A DNA stretch of 64,000 nucleotides, taken from the NCBI GenBank assembly GCA_015039365.1, contig WION01000200.1:1-64000 (forward strand), written 5' to 3'. This stretch comes from Amanita rubescens (lineage: Eukaryota > Basidiomycota > Agaricomycetes > Agaricales > Amanitaceae). The notes beneath the pieces were generated by a model, which saw nothing but the letters and a program-made list of their open reading frames with translations, did not search any database and was not told where the DNA came from. Position numbers and translations under genes: made by a program. Shown here one piece after another: positions 1 to 11,058 of this stretch (the first letter of the stretch is position 1; the number at the start of each line of letters is the position of its first letter).

Positions 1-700
1 GCTCCCCTCACCTCAAATAAAATGTAGATTGTAAGGATATAATTCCAAGTGACCATCCAAGGTTTCTGAGAGCACCGCTCTGAGTTGTGCTTGTGATATA
101 ATATAATATACAACTCATCTTGAAACTTATAGCATGTGAAATATGAAACGTAGTCAAACGTTTGGCTGCCCTCCTCCTCTCAAATAAATTATAGTTTGTA
201 AGGACATGATCCTAAGTGCCCACCCAAGGTTTTTGAGAGTGCCGCTCTTTGTTGCGCTTGTGATAAGCAAGTGATCTTGAAACTTATAGCGTGTGAAATA
301 TAGAACGTAGCAAAACGTAGCAAAACGTAGTGGCCTTCCTGGCTGCTCCCCTCACCTCAAATAAATTGTAGATTGTAATGATATGATCCAAAGTGACCAC
401 CCAAGATTTCTGAGAGCACCGCTCTCAATTGTGCTTGTGATATACAACTCATCTTGAAACTTATAGCGTGTGAAATATAGAACTTAGTAAAACGTAGCAA
501 AACGTAGTGGCCTCCCTGGCTGCACCCATCCCCTCAAATAAATTACAGTTGGTAAGGATATAATCCTAAGTGCCCAGCAAAGTTTCCTGAGAGTGCTGCT
601 GCTTGTGATAAGCAAGTTACCTTGAAACGTACCAAAACGTAGCCCAAACGTACCAAAATGTCGTTGCCTTTCTGGTCACTCCTTACACCTCAAACCCATT
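1..700. repeat. Tandem repeat, about 175-bp unit, four copies
   Basis: Four diverged copies start near 1, 170, 345 and 521. Each carries the same order of landmarks: a C-rich start followed by CTCAAATAAA, then GGTTTCTGAGAG, then CTTGAAACTTATAGC, then short AAACGTAGC runs at the end. The last copy is degraded. No open frame is shared between the copies. The window starts inside the array, so the total copy number is unknown. Confidence 0.8.
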
Positions 701-780
701 GGAATCTTAATTGAGGATGTCCCAATGACATATTTGATAAGTTTGGGATAGTCTAGCCATTGTAATGTACACTGTATATT

Positions 781-1170
781 TAACATTCACTGCCGCCTCT
801 TAGCATTTGACCATTGCTGCTGCCATTTCTATACCTCCTCATCTATTATTTCTGATGAGCAAAAGGATGTTTCCTTATATCATACATTCCAATTGAACAG
901 TCCAGAGGGGTGTGACAGCAGTGGAGAGCAGAGGGTAAGCGCTCCTGGTGTTGTGACCTATATGTCACTACAGGTCACAACTTGACGAATATTGAAGGCT
1001 CAATAACTCAAAAACTGGACCGCCAATTTCTTAGCTATTGCAGGGTTAGTAAGTGGTATATGATACCTTTCCATTGATACAATAAGATTTGAAAAAATCT
1101 ATGATATGTTTATAGTACTAGTGTTATAAAAAGGTGTATAATCTATGATATGAAGTTATAGTACTAGTGT
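781..1170. repeat. Segment duplicated at 41740-42070
   Basis: The stretch containing CAGTCCAGAGGGGTGTGACA and AAAAACTGGACC recurs in the same order at 41740-42070. There it lies directly next to the 3' end of GTPase gene B; here it is separated from gene A by about 2.5 kb of repeats. The end of the segment holds short direct repeats built on GTGTTATAAAAAGGTGTATAA. No gene is seen. Confidence 0.7.
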
Positions 1171-1223
1171 TATAAAAAGGTGTATAATCTATGATATGTT
1201 TATAGTACAAGTGTTATAAAAAG

Positions 1224-2490
1224 GTGTATAATAAATGGACACTGCCACATTATTTCCTTGGCCAAGGAAATAATGTGGCAGTGCATATCCAAATAGAACC
1301 AAACACAAACAAGGGCAGACATTACAATTGGCTCCCTGTTTCCATAAGAGTTCATGCCATAGGGAGATTTGGACAGCAGGATACTATGCTTCTTTATAAG
1401 CAATCATGCAAGGTTGTAGGGTAAGGCAGGTAGAAGACAAAAGCAAATAAATGGACACTGCCACATTATTTCCTTGGCCAAGGAAATAATGTGGCAGTGC
1501 ATTTCCAAATAGAACCAAAGACAAAAGAAGCAGATATTGCAGTTCATTCCTTGTTTCCATAAATGGTTTATGCCTTGGGGAGATTTGGACAGCAGAATAT
1601 GTTAATCATGCAAGGTAGCAGAGTAAAGCAGGTAGAAGACAAAAGCAAATAAATGGGCACTGCCACATTATTTCCTTGGCCAAGGAAATAATGTGGCAGT
1701 GCATTTCCAAGTAGGACCAAACACACAAAAGCACATATTGCAGTTCACTCCTTGTCACCATGAATGGTTTATGCCTTAAGGAGATTTGGACAGCAGGATA
1801 TGCTTCCTTGTAAGCAATCATGTAAGGTAGCAGAGTAAGGCAGGTAGAAGACAAAAGCAAATAAATGGACACTGCCGCATTATTTCCTTGGCCAAGGAAA
1901 TAATGTGGCAGTGCATATCCAAATGGAACCAAATACACAAAAGGGCAGACATTGCAATTGGCTGCCTCACGCTGTTTCCATAAGGGTTCATTCTATAGGG
2001 AGATTTGGACAGCAGGATACGCTTCTTTATAAGCAATCATGCAAGGTGGTAGGGTAAGCCAGGTAGAAGATAAAAGCAAATAAATGGATGTGACTGCCAT
2101 ATCATTTCCTTGTCCAAGGAAATAATGTGGCAGTGCATTTACAAGTAGGACCAAGCACACAAAAGGGCAGGCATTGCAATTAGCTCCCTGGAACATCATA
2201 GCCTTTCTGCAGGAGGACTGCCTTTATGTCACACAAGATGGTGTGGCACAGCATGAAGGCACAGGGTTCTAGAACCAAATAAATGAATACATCAAATTTT
2301 GTTTACACAATTCCATATAATTATGAACAGAGCTGTAATGCCATTCAATGACTTAGACAGTGGACATGCCTCTTTAAAGTTATGGTAATCATGTAAGGTA
2401 GTGGAGTAAGGCAGGTGCAAGACAAAAGCAAAGAAATGGACACTGCCACATTATTTCCTTGGCCAAGGAAATAATGTGTGCATTTGCAAA
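1224..2490. repeat. Tandem units of about 205 bp, each with a 44-bp palindrome
   Basis: A perfect inverted repeat with 22-nt arms and no loop (arm CACTGCCACATTATTTCC plus TTGG) occurs at 1240-1283, 1456-1499 and 1658-1701. A one-mismatch copy lies at 1870-1913 and imperfect copies near 2092-2135 and 2441-2481. Spacing is about 200-220 bp for the first five. The sequence between palindromes is also shared (GGCAGGTAGAAGACAAAAGC and GAGATTTGGACAGCAGGATA). Short open frames across the units are a by-product of the repetition. The block lies 3' of gene A and is absent beside gene B. Confidence 0.85.
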
Positions 2491-3738
2491 TACATGAACA
2501 GCAGAGATTGCATTTAGTTTCCTGTGTCCATACTGCATGGAATGCAGTAGCAGCAGAGACTTGGATTTGGACACTCCTTGTAGGCAATGCAAGGTAGCAG
2601 TGTAGGGCAGGTAGAAAACACCAGAAAGCAAATGAACATTGCAAAAGACAAGTAAGCATCCAAAACCATAAGAAAAAGTTACAGCCAGCTTCACTGGTGC
2701 ATCGAAAGATGATGCAATTTGAGTCAAGTTAACACCCTTTATGAGATAATCATGCCAAGTTGCCAACAAGTAGCAGATCAGAGTAGGTGTAAGACTCAGA
2801 CAGGTTCAAAGAAACAGACACTACAAATAGCACCAAACAAAAAGTGGACATTGCAGTTAGCCTCCTGTGGCCATAAAGGGGTGCATGACATGCAGTAGCA
2901 GAGATAGTTTGAAAATCTTTTAATTCATGGTAGATGCAAACAAATAAATATTGCCAAAAACAAAAGTTTCATCAAATTGGATCCATGGAAAGGTGATGCC
3001 AAACAAGACATTGAAGGCAAATAGGCTGGCAAGGATACAGATAGCACAGACACCTTCAGCTAGGTCATGATATCTACAAGTTCACATGATAAATTCATCA
3101 GAGTATATAGAAAACAATTGCTAGATGCAGGTTGTACTGTGTGACATGATTATCACTGTCACATGCCTCCAAATAAGGAAAGTCTCCATGAAAGCAGATG
3201 TACATTGTTTCCTTTATATCTCCAAAACTACACCACCAATTCCTTAGCTATTTTAGGGCTGATATATTAAGCATATAAGCTTTTAATTCATATCTTTACA
3301 TTCAGGAAAAAATGGTTCTTTATTATACATATATAGGTATAAAATCCACATTAATATGGAAAGTCACCATGCGAGGGCTGTACTTTGTTTCCCTCATATT
3401 ACAAGAACTACTCCACCAATTACTTAGCTATTCTAGAGTTGATATCCAATGCATATAAGCTTTCATTTGATGTATTTACTCTCAGGAAAAAATGGTTCTT
3501 TGTTATACATATATAAGTATAAAATTCATATTAATTCTTTGTTGTCAGACCACATAGTACAAATGGTGCTCCATGACAAAATGTTGAGAACAGATATACA
3601 GTACAGTAGTACAAAAGCAGAAAACTGAATAAGAAAGGCTGAAAGTACTATAGCTAATGAGTTAAACATGAGAAGATACTAGGGGAAAGTTGACATGCCA
3701 TCATTGAGTGGAGGTTTTACTAGGATGCACTGAAGATA
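2490..3738. repeat. Decayed repeat units and a 180-bp tandem duplication
   Basis: 2490-3176 holds increasingly diverged pieces of the preceding unit without a clear palindrome. 3177-3357 and 3358-3537 are two copies of one another; both contain CAGGAAAAAATGGTTCTTT and TATACATATATA. Part of them resembles the 1000-1130 stretch (CCACCAATTNCTTAGCTATT). 3538-3738 matches the region next to gene B (GTGGAGGTTTTA followed by AGATACTATATCAGC). No coding region is seen. Confidence 0.6.
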
Positions 3739-6700
3739 CTATATCAGCAATTCCAGCTCAAAGAAGACAGGGACTGAGTTACATAATAAATTGTTAAGAA
3801 CTATTTTTCTGAATTCAGCACACTCTGTGTCAGATGGCTGATGTTTGATGGTGAACCAATCATTGATGTCCTTTGACCTCAAGTAGTGATCCACTTCTTG
3901 TTCAACCAGTGCATGCTGGGTCTTCAGATAAAGTTTCCAGGCCTTGGTGAAGCCATCAGTGGAATTGCAGCCTTGCTGGACAAGCCAGAAGGAATGTTCA
4001 AGACAGATGAGGATGGCTGTCCATGTAATAGTAAGAAACTGTAAATATAGGAGAAAGGGTAAAATTAATCAGACCAATAAAACAATGCAAAGAAGGTGCC
4101 TATGTAATTGGGAATACTTGAGTGAAGGGGATGAAAAGAATGAAATGTGATCTTACATTGAATTGAGTGTCCATAAGGCCCTGAACATGGTTCACCTGTC
4201 AGCAATTCAAATTGAGCTAGGAGGCACACAGTCACTCACTGCCTGGATGGGATTTCATGGCAACATGTCAGCAATTCAAATTGAGCTAGGAGGCACACAG
4301 TCACTCACTCCCTGGATGGGATTTCATGGCAACATGTCAGCAATTCAAATTGAACTAGGAGGCACACAGTCACTCACTGCCTGGATGGGATTTCATGGCA
4401 ACATGTCAGCAATTCAAATTGAGCTAGGAGGCACACAGTCACTCACAAGCTGGATGGGATTTCATGGCAACATGTCAGCAATTCAAATTGAGCTAGGAGG
4501 CACACAGTCACTCACTGCCTGGATGGGATTTCATGGCAACATGTCAGCAATTCAAATTGAGCTAGGAGGCACACAGTCACTCACTGCCTGGATGGGATTT
4601 CATGGCAACATGTCAGCAATTCAAATTGAGCTAGGAGGCACACAGTCACTCACTGCCTGTATGGGATTTCATGGCAACATGTCAGCAATTCAAATTGAGC
4701 TAGGAGGCACACAGTCACTCACTTCCTGGATGGGATTTCATGGCAACATGTCAGCAATTCAAATTGAGCTAGGAGGCACACAGTCACTCACAACCTGGAT
4801 GGGATTTCATGGCAACATGTCAGCAATTCAAATTGAGCTAGGAGGCACACAGTCACTCACAAGCTGGATGGGATTTCATGGCAACATGTCAGCAATTCAA
4901 ATTGAGCTAGGAGGCACACAGTCACTCACTCGCTGGATGGGATTTCATGGCAACATGTCAGCAATTCAAATTGAGCTAGGAGGCACACAGTCACTCACAA
5001 CCTGGATGGGATTTCATGGCAACATGTCAGCAATTCAAATTGAGCTAGGAGGCACACAGTCACTCACTCCCTGGATGGGATTTCATGGCAACATGTCAGC
5101 AATTCAAATTGAGCTAGGAGGCACACAGTCACTCACTCGCTGGATGGGATTTCATGGCAACATGTCAGCAATTCAAATTGAGCTAGGAGGCACACAGTCA
5201 CTCACAACCTGGATGGGATTTCATGGCAACATGTCAGCAATTCAAATTGAGCTAGGAGGCACACAGTCACTCACAAACTGGATGGGATTTCATGGCAACA
5301 TGTCAGCAATTCAAATTGAGCTAGGAGGCACACAGTCACTCACAAGCTGGATGGGATTTCATGGCAACATGTCAGCAATTCAAATTGAGCTAGGAGGCAC
5401 ACAGTCACTCACAAACTGGATGGGATTTCATGGCAACATGTCAGCAATTCAAATTGAGCTAGGAGGCACACAGTCACTCACAAACTGGATGGGATTTCAT
5501 GGCAACATGTCAGCAATTCAAATTGAGCTAGGAGGCACACAGTCACTCACAAACTGGATGGGATTTCATGGCAACATGTCAGCAATTCAAATTGAGCTAG
5601 GAGGCACACAGTCACTCACTGCCTGGATGGGATTTCATGGCAACATGTCAGCAATTCAAATTGAGCTAGGAGGCACACAGTCACTCACTGCCTGGATGGG
5701 ATTTCATGGCAACATGTCAGCATTCAAATTGAGCTAGGAGGCACACAGTCACTCACTCCCTGGATGGGATTTCATGGCAACATGTCAGCATTCAAATTGA
5801 GCTAGGAGGCACACAGTCACTCACTCCCTGGATGGGATTTCATGGCAACATGTCAGCAATTCAAATTGAGCTAGGAGGCACACAGTCACTCACTCCCTGG
5901 ATGGGATTTCATGGCAACATGTCAGCAATTCAAATTGAGCTAGGAGGCACACAGTCACTCACTCCCTAGATGGGATTTCATGGCAACATGTCAGCAATTC
6001 AAATTGAGCTAGGAGGCACACAGTCACTCACTCCCTGGATGGGATTTCATGGCAACATGTCAGCAATTCAAATTGAGCTAGGAGGCACACAGTCACTCAC
6101 TCCCTGGATGGGATTTCATGGCACCGTGTCAGCAATTCAAATTGAGCTAGGAGGCACACAGTCACTCACTCCCTGGATGGGATTTCATGGCACCGTGTCA
6201 GCAATTCAAATTGAGCTAGGAGGCACACAGTCACTCACTCTCTGGATGGGATTTCATGGCACCGTGTCAGCATTCAAATTGAGCTAGGAGGCACACAGTC
6301 ACTCACTCTCTGGATGGGATTTCATGGCACCATGTCAACATTCAAATTGAGCTAGGAGGCACACAGTCACTCACTCTCTGGATGGGATTTCATGGCACCA
6401 TGTCAACATTCAAATTGAGCTAGGAGGCACACAGTCACTCACTCTCTGGATGGGATTTCATGGCAACATGTCAGCAATTCACAAGTTATATTCCTATCAC
6501 TTTGAAATTCTTACATTTTCCCCCTTATCATTTGCATAATTAGTATATTGTCAAATTAGCTTAATGTCATACTCACATACTGAACATCCAGGTTAAACTT
6601 GGTCACCAATATTTGGTCATGATACTTACATCCTGAAACATCTGTGATCACCATCTTCCCTGGCTCAAGTAGAAGTGAACTCTCACATAATCCTTCTCAA

Positions 6701-8089
6701 TTTCAGTCATGGCTCAAGAAAATGCATTCAATTCGCATGCCTGCCAATAGCAATGTGCAAACCAAGATGCAGCTTTGTAAATCAAGTCATGCTTTGTTTA
6801 TTTGAGCACTCATAGTATCTGTACAATTCAAGAAAAAATGTACCACTGTTAAGGTATCCTGAAAGATATGCCTGAAATAGAGAGATAAGTTGAAGCAACA
6901 GCAGATATGTAAGCAGATAACAGACTTGTTCACTGCATATTCAATGCAGACCTCTAGGTTATTCTGTTGGACAGTGACAAACAACATCTTCAGTGCCAAG
7001 TCATCAATCGATGCCGCCGTCTGTTTGATTAGTTTCCCAACTTGTTCCTGATGATTACCTTCATCCTTCTCAATAGCTGGACACACTATAAGTCCCAAGA
7101 TTGGTTGCTAAAGGAGAAGAGACATACATTCAAATTGCACATATGCACAAGGTGAAGACTTATAATGCTTGAGTGGCTCCTCAAACTTCTCCTTCAAGGT
7201 AGCACAAGCAACTTCTCTATTCTCCTCTTCTTCTTTATTTATATCATAGACCTGCGTGATGAGATCATCAAATTTCGTGAAGATTGCCACAACTGGAACT
7301 GTTCATTGTCAGTCACAATGAAGAGTTTGGAGATTTTAAATGATCTTACCATTCCCGCAATATTTCTCATTGAAGAACCTCTGTTCCAATTCCAATAATG
7401 GGCGAGATACATCCGGAGTGAAACAAAACCTGAACACATTTCAGTTGTGCTACATAAAGGAAGGATATAACGCACCATATCACATGGATTTGGTCCTTTA
7501 CTTCAGTTGCTTTTGCCTTCTCCTGTATGAAAGAGCATACTTCCTGAAGTTCCTTCTCGCCTCCTGCCTCGAAACCGGGAGAGTCGTGGAAGATAAATTG
7601 TGGGTTGCTATTGAATGAAAACTCGTCATGGACGTTATGGATCCCTCGCTACAGAATCAAAGTCAACAACCTGGTTAGAGAAATGCACAAGGATCACCTT
7701 CGAGGATGGGTTAATCTGTCGGTGAAGGGGTGATGATAGTGCCAGGGTATCAAGGGAAGCGGATATCTTACCTTGCTGTAAACCGGATCCTCCTTTGTAT
7801 TGCAGACCCGCTTGAGCAGCGTCGTTTTACCGGCATTCGCCCTCCCGATGACAAGGATACGGAAGTGGGTGTACTTGGCCCGGAGTTTTGCAGCTTCTAC
7901 CGGGTCGATCGTCATCGTTGATACAGTGGGTGCTAGATCAGCTGGACTCGGAGGCACAGCAATGGTTGGAGGTGCCGAATTCGAGAGGCTAGGAGGCGTA
8001 CCGTTCTGCGATCCCCGTCCGAACATCTTCTTCAGGCGATTGCGAAATCCCTTGGATTCTTTGGCAGTCTGCAACCGTTGTTCAGCCAT
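3739..8089 (-). CDS. P-loop GTPase gene A with an array of 35 three-nucleotide microexons
   Basis: This is a Ras-like P-loop GTPase of the family expanded in Agaricomycetes. Motifs seen are G1 GRANAGKTT, G3 HDSPGFEAGG and G4 FTKFDDL. Exons (minus strand): 8089-7772 (basic N-terminus MAEQRLQTAKESKG), an 18-nt exon 7715-7698, 7648-7476, 7429-7350, 7298-7128, 7076-6926, and one starting 6871 whose end is uncertain. Then come single-codon exons GAT (6632-6630) and TAT (6579-6577) and 33 more in the 69-bp array. The 3' exons are 4180-4157 (24 nt), 4099-4075 (25 nt) and 4038-3739, which encodes a hydrophobic helix followed by CLEHSFWLVQQG and a conserved C-terminal segment ending in TAG. Lengths of the first exons keep the frame exactly. 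The phase from exon 6871 into the array is not resolved; phase 1 is excluded by a stop, while phases 0 and 2 are both open. The substrate or partner is unknown. Confidence 0.75.
4196..6480 (-). repeat. Homogenised 69-bp intron-plus-microexon array of gene A
   Basis: There are 33 full units and a partial one. Read on the minus strand, each unit is a 66-nt intron (65 nt in the units that lack one A) that starts GTGAGTGACTGTG, has a branch-point-like TTGCTGACAT and ends CCCATCCAG, followed by a 3-nt exon. Every unit keeps GTGAGT and a terminal AG, even where the base before AG has changed (CATCTAG near 5963, ATACAG near 4654). The triplets on the coding strand are GGA x9, GCA x7, AGA x4, TTT x4, CTT x3, GTT x3, CGA x2 and GAA x1. 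Outside the triplet, unit differences are few: a 1-nt deletion in five units, CACCGTG or CACCATG variants at the proximal end, and isolated substitutions. First triplet 6445-6443, last 4242-4240. Confidence 0.9.
7698..7715 (-). other. 18-nt microexon of gene A (INPSSK)
   Basis: The short exon is bounded by CGACAG on its 5' side and GTGATCC on its 3' side and adds six codons between VYSK and RGIHNVHDEF without changing phase. Gene B has the same exon (INPTSK) at the same place. Leaving it out would still keep the frame, so skipping is possible. Confidence 0.75.
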
Positions 8090-8960
8090 ATCGATGAGGG
8101 GAGATAAGAAGAGCTTTAGGGTCTATCTAGTCACTTCAGCCTGGAACGCTACTTATGGAAGGTGATCGTTACACGTCGTCTGTCAAAAAATGATAGGCTA
8201 CCGTACCGTCTCACAGACCTTATTCCCTTCCTTCTGCACTGTTCTCGCGCGAGAACTCAGCAACCCAAGAAGACCTCAGCACTCAGTCTGGAACTCCCTC
8301 GCTCATGTCCAACACGACCTCGGTCCCCAATCTTGTTCTTCCCACGGAAAACCCACCGCTGACGTCCTTCTTCCTCTCGTCGTCATCGGCGCCATCGTGA
8401 TCTGGGACATGGTCGAATGACGGTCACGTCTCCTTTGCCACCGACCTCGCCCTTCCACAGATTCTCGCGCCTCTCACGTAATCCATTCTGCTTATGCACC
8501 GCCTGTTCCTTCTCTGTACAGTCACAAAGAAAACTCAGTCAAAATCGACGTCAGCCTTCGTCCGCGGCAAATTGTCTCACTCTCAGAAGATATTTGCGTC
8601 AAGATACGGAGTGGTTAGGGCGACGACGACGTTCTCCCCGCTCTAGCTAGTAAGTTCACTCCTCTTACAACGGATGATATCTAATCCACTACCTCAGTCG
8701 GATCATGTGCCTCTACCAACAACCCCGGCCTACGGATCTTCTTCGATGGTCAAAATCGAGGAATAACAGGCCGACGGCTACCCCCTTCAATCCTCCCAGC
8801 CCCATCATTATGCCAGAACCCACCCCAACGACTACTGAGGCAGCACCTGTGTCTCCCCGCCATCGTCTCATGAGTCAGAAGAGTTGCTTGATGCACCAGT
8901 CGGCGGTCATACGATAGTGCAAATCTCGACGGTTAGTTCGGTTCATATCCTCCTCGCACT
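8090..8960 (+). pseudogene. 5' flank of gene A and remnant of a divergent gene
   Basis: The sequence upstream of gene A matches 45743-46410 upstream of gene B. It holds a plus-strand fragment reading MSNTTSVPNLVLPTENPP, a Ser-rich stretch, and then LCTACSF…RQDTEWLGRRRR. At gene B the same remnant is followed by a more recognisable C-terminal part. Frames are broken by indels between the two copies and no full gene can be assembled, so it is called a remnant. The shared bidirectional promoter of the two genes would lie in 8090-8280. Confidence 0.4.
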
Positions 8961-10470
8961 TATCTGACTACCGAGCGTAACAGTGACGATTCTTCATCAC
9001 CCGCTATCCTTTAATCCTACCACGGTCGATGCCGATGTCTCAACCCAAAGGTACCCACAAATCCTTACTACCCCTTCTTGCTCAACGTAACGCTTAGATT
9101 TGGACATGCAACCATAGCACGATGTGAAGGTCATTTCGCTTGGATGCTCTCTTCGCTATGCTTGGTGAATGTACTTGCCTGGGTCCTAGCACCGGTATAA
9201 CCTGTATAACGTGTACAATGACATTTTCTTCCTTAATTCGAAAAATTAACAATGATACCTGTCCAACAAGTTCTGCTGTAACCTGTATTCACTCTATACT
9301 AACAGTCGATTGACATTTGTGTATTAGGTCAGCAACGGCTATACAACACGACGTCCGATTCAGGCCATTCTTTGCTTACGAAGGTGCTCCGTCCCTTCGC
9401 TGACCCGTTTCCGTCTCTACCAGTCAATCACAACCAAGGCCTCTCTCACCGATATCTGTACCACGGCCAGAAATCGTGACCTCGGTCACCGCTCTCGATG
9501 AATGTGTTGACGACATGGCGTCCTACCAAGCATGTGCACGTGGGCCTCTTCGGGGTATATGGCACAAGGGAGATTACGAAGGTGCGCTCATCCCTCCTGT
9601 TGTATACCTGTACTGACCTTCCACATCCTTTCAGGTCCGCACCCGGCGCCCATCCACCGCCAGTAGTCTCAACTCCTCAGCCGCTCACTGCTTCCACATG
9701 CCCATGTAAGACGCACTCAGGTCACTGCCTGCTCGAACGGCGGCTGTACCAAGTCCACCCTCGGCCGAAATCCGTCTATCGGCATCGTTCTATCTGCTCC
9801 AGGAACTGACAATCCCCTCTTACAAGGCTTGGCAATGCGTTCCCTTCACCTCTGCAGCTGGTTCCCGCGTTGTCTAACCTTTCCCCTGACTATGGAACGA
9901 ATCTACCTCTCACGTACTCCAGCTCATTTTCTACCAGTCTGGAGCACCTTCGTTCCGGTCCCGTCATTACCTCTACCTCACTGCTCTACAAGGCGTCTCT
10001 CACTCTCCTTGGCTGCCTCCCAATCTTCTTCTTCCCACGGAATGACGGCCGCTCCTTGCTTTCTGGATATGCCCTGTTTATTCCTTCCGTCTAGCAATAT
10101 TGTAGGGTTCACCAAAAGGGGTCTTAGCATTGAGATGCTTTATGGATAGGGAAGGGGCGGCGATTTCAAGATGGTTATCCCACACGGGATATGCAAAGGT
10201 ATACGCTTCGCTTTTGATAATGTTCATCGAGTGGGGCTAATGACTCTCAGGTTCGTGCCTCCTGACGAGCATAAACCGGCATGCAAAAGCGCAAAAACCA
10301 CCACGGTTGCAAATGCCGACAAGAACTTGATTCTAGGAGACAACGGCTTACACGTGTGAGACGTGGATAAACTCTTTCCCCTTATCTATCAACCTAATCA
10401 CCCTAATCCAACAGGATTCTTACACAACTCTATGATGGTGCGGCGATGTGTGGATGATAAGGTCAAGCCT
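8960..10470 (+). other. Low-complexity decayed coding sequence, no gene assigned
   Basis: Several short Ser/Thr/Pro-rich plus-strand frames occur, for example 9835-10094 with LPLTYSSSFSTSLEHL and LTLLGCLPIFFFPRNDG. The FFFPRNDG piece resembles the LVLPTENPP region of the remnant at 8280-8400, so this may be another broken copy. No conserved domain, start or splice series can be followed across it. Confidence 0.3.
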
Positions 10471-10760
10471 GACTTTTCCTGATTTTCGCTGCCCCCCGGT
10501 TCATCCCCGACAGGATTCTTCTTGCGAGTCGGTGCTCGGCGGTTTCGGCTAGTGCTGTGGCAGGCATGAGACGTATTTGGGCAAAGTAGCTGGAAAGTTT
10601 CGGTGCTTCTTACTGGTCATCCGAGGAAGCGCGATAACCTGTCACTGGAAAATCCTTCCAATGTCATTGACAAGCTGATCATTTCTGCTTTCCGGCGCTT
10701 GTGCTTTGGTACGCACTAGCCTGAAGTTGTTCTATGTAAATAAGAATCGCCGATTATGGA
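10470..10760 (-). pseudogene. Fragment of the family copied at 28015-29165
   Basis: GACAGGATTCTTCTTGCGAG, TTTCGGCTAGTGCTGTGGCA and CCTGTCACTGGAAAATCCTT recur in the same order at 28890-29165. On the minus strand the frame reading ATALAETAEDLL in the other copy is interrupted here. Only the 5' part of that gene is represented. Confidence 0.6.
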
Positions 10761-10872
10761 ATGCAGGGTACATAACAGTCGGAGTTTCGGAACCTGGTTT
10801 CGGTTACCTGAACCTCACCCTAAACAACTCCAAGGCCTCTTCTTCTCGCGTCTCACCCACATTCCATTCAGC

Positions 10873-11058
10873 TTAGTCTCGTTCCCAGACGTTCTGGGGC
10901 AGCGGAGACAGCCGAGCGGAGTATTAAGCGGAGGCAAATATTTTGGCGCAACTTTTGAGCACGATGCTGCCCAGCCTGGCGCGAAACTTTTGCGAAAAGT
11001 TTTGCCTCCGCTTCAGGCTCCGCCCGGGTACCGGCCCGCAGAACATCTGGGTACGAGA
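10873..11058. mobile_element. MITE-like foldback element, about 185 bp
   Basis: The ends are inverted copies: left CTCGTTCCCAGACGTTCTGG, right (reverse complement) CTCGTACCCAGATGTTCTGC. The inner parts also fold back (GGAGGCAAATATTTTGGCGC against the complement of AAAAGTTTTGCCTCC). It is GC-rich compared with its surroundings. No transposase frame is present. A target-site duplication could not be fixed. Confidence 0.55.

Noticed and set aside
1200..2770. Short minus-strand frames with MHCHIISLAKEI
   Set aside because: They are translations of the 44-bp palindrome and its flanks, repeated with each unit.
4163..5737. 524-aa repeat protein on the plus strand, with a smaller relative at 5970-6287
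   Set aside because: It is the reverse strand of the gene A intron array. The frame is open only because the period is 69 bp, it has no conserved start or end, and it fails where units lose one base.
4196..6480. CRISPR array
   Set aside because: Repeats are contiguous with a 3-nt variable site, not repeat-spacer units, and the genome is eukaryotic.
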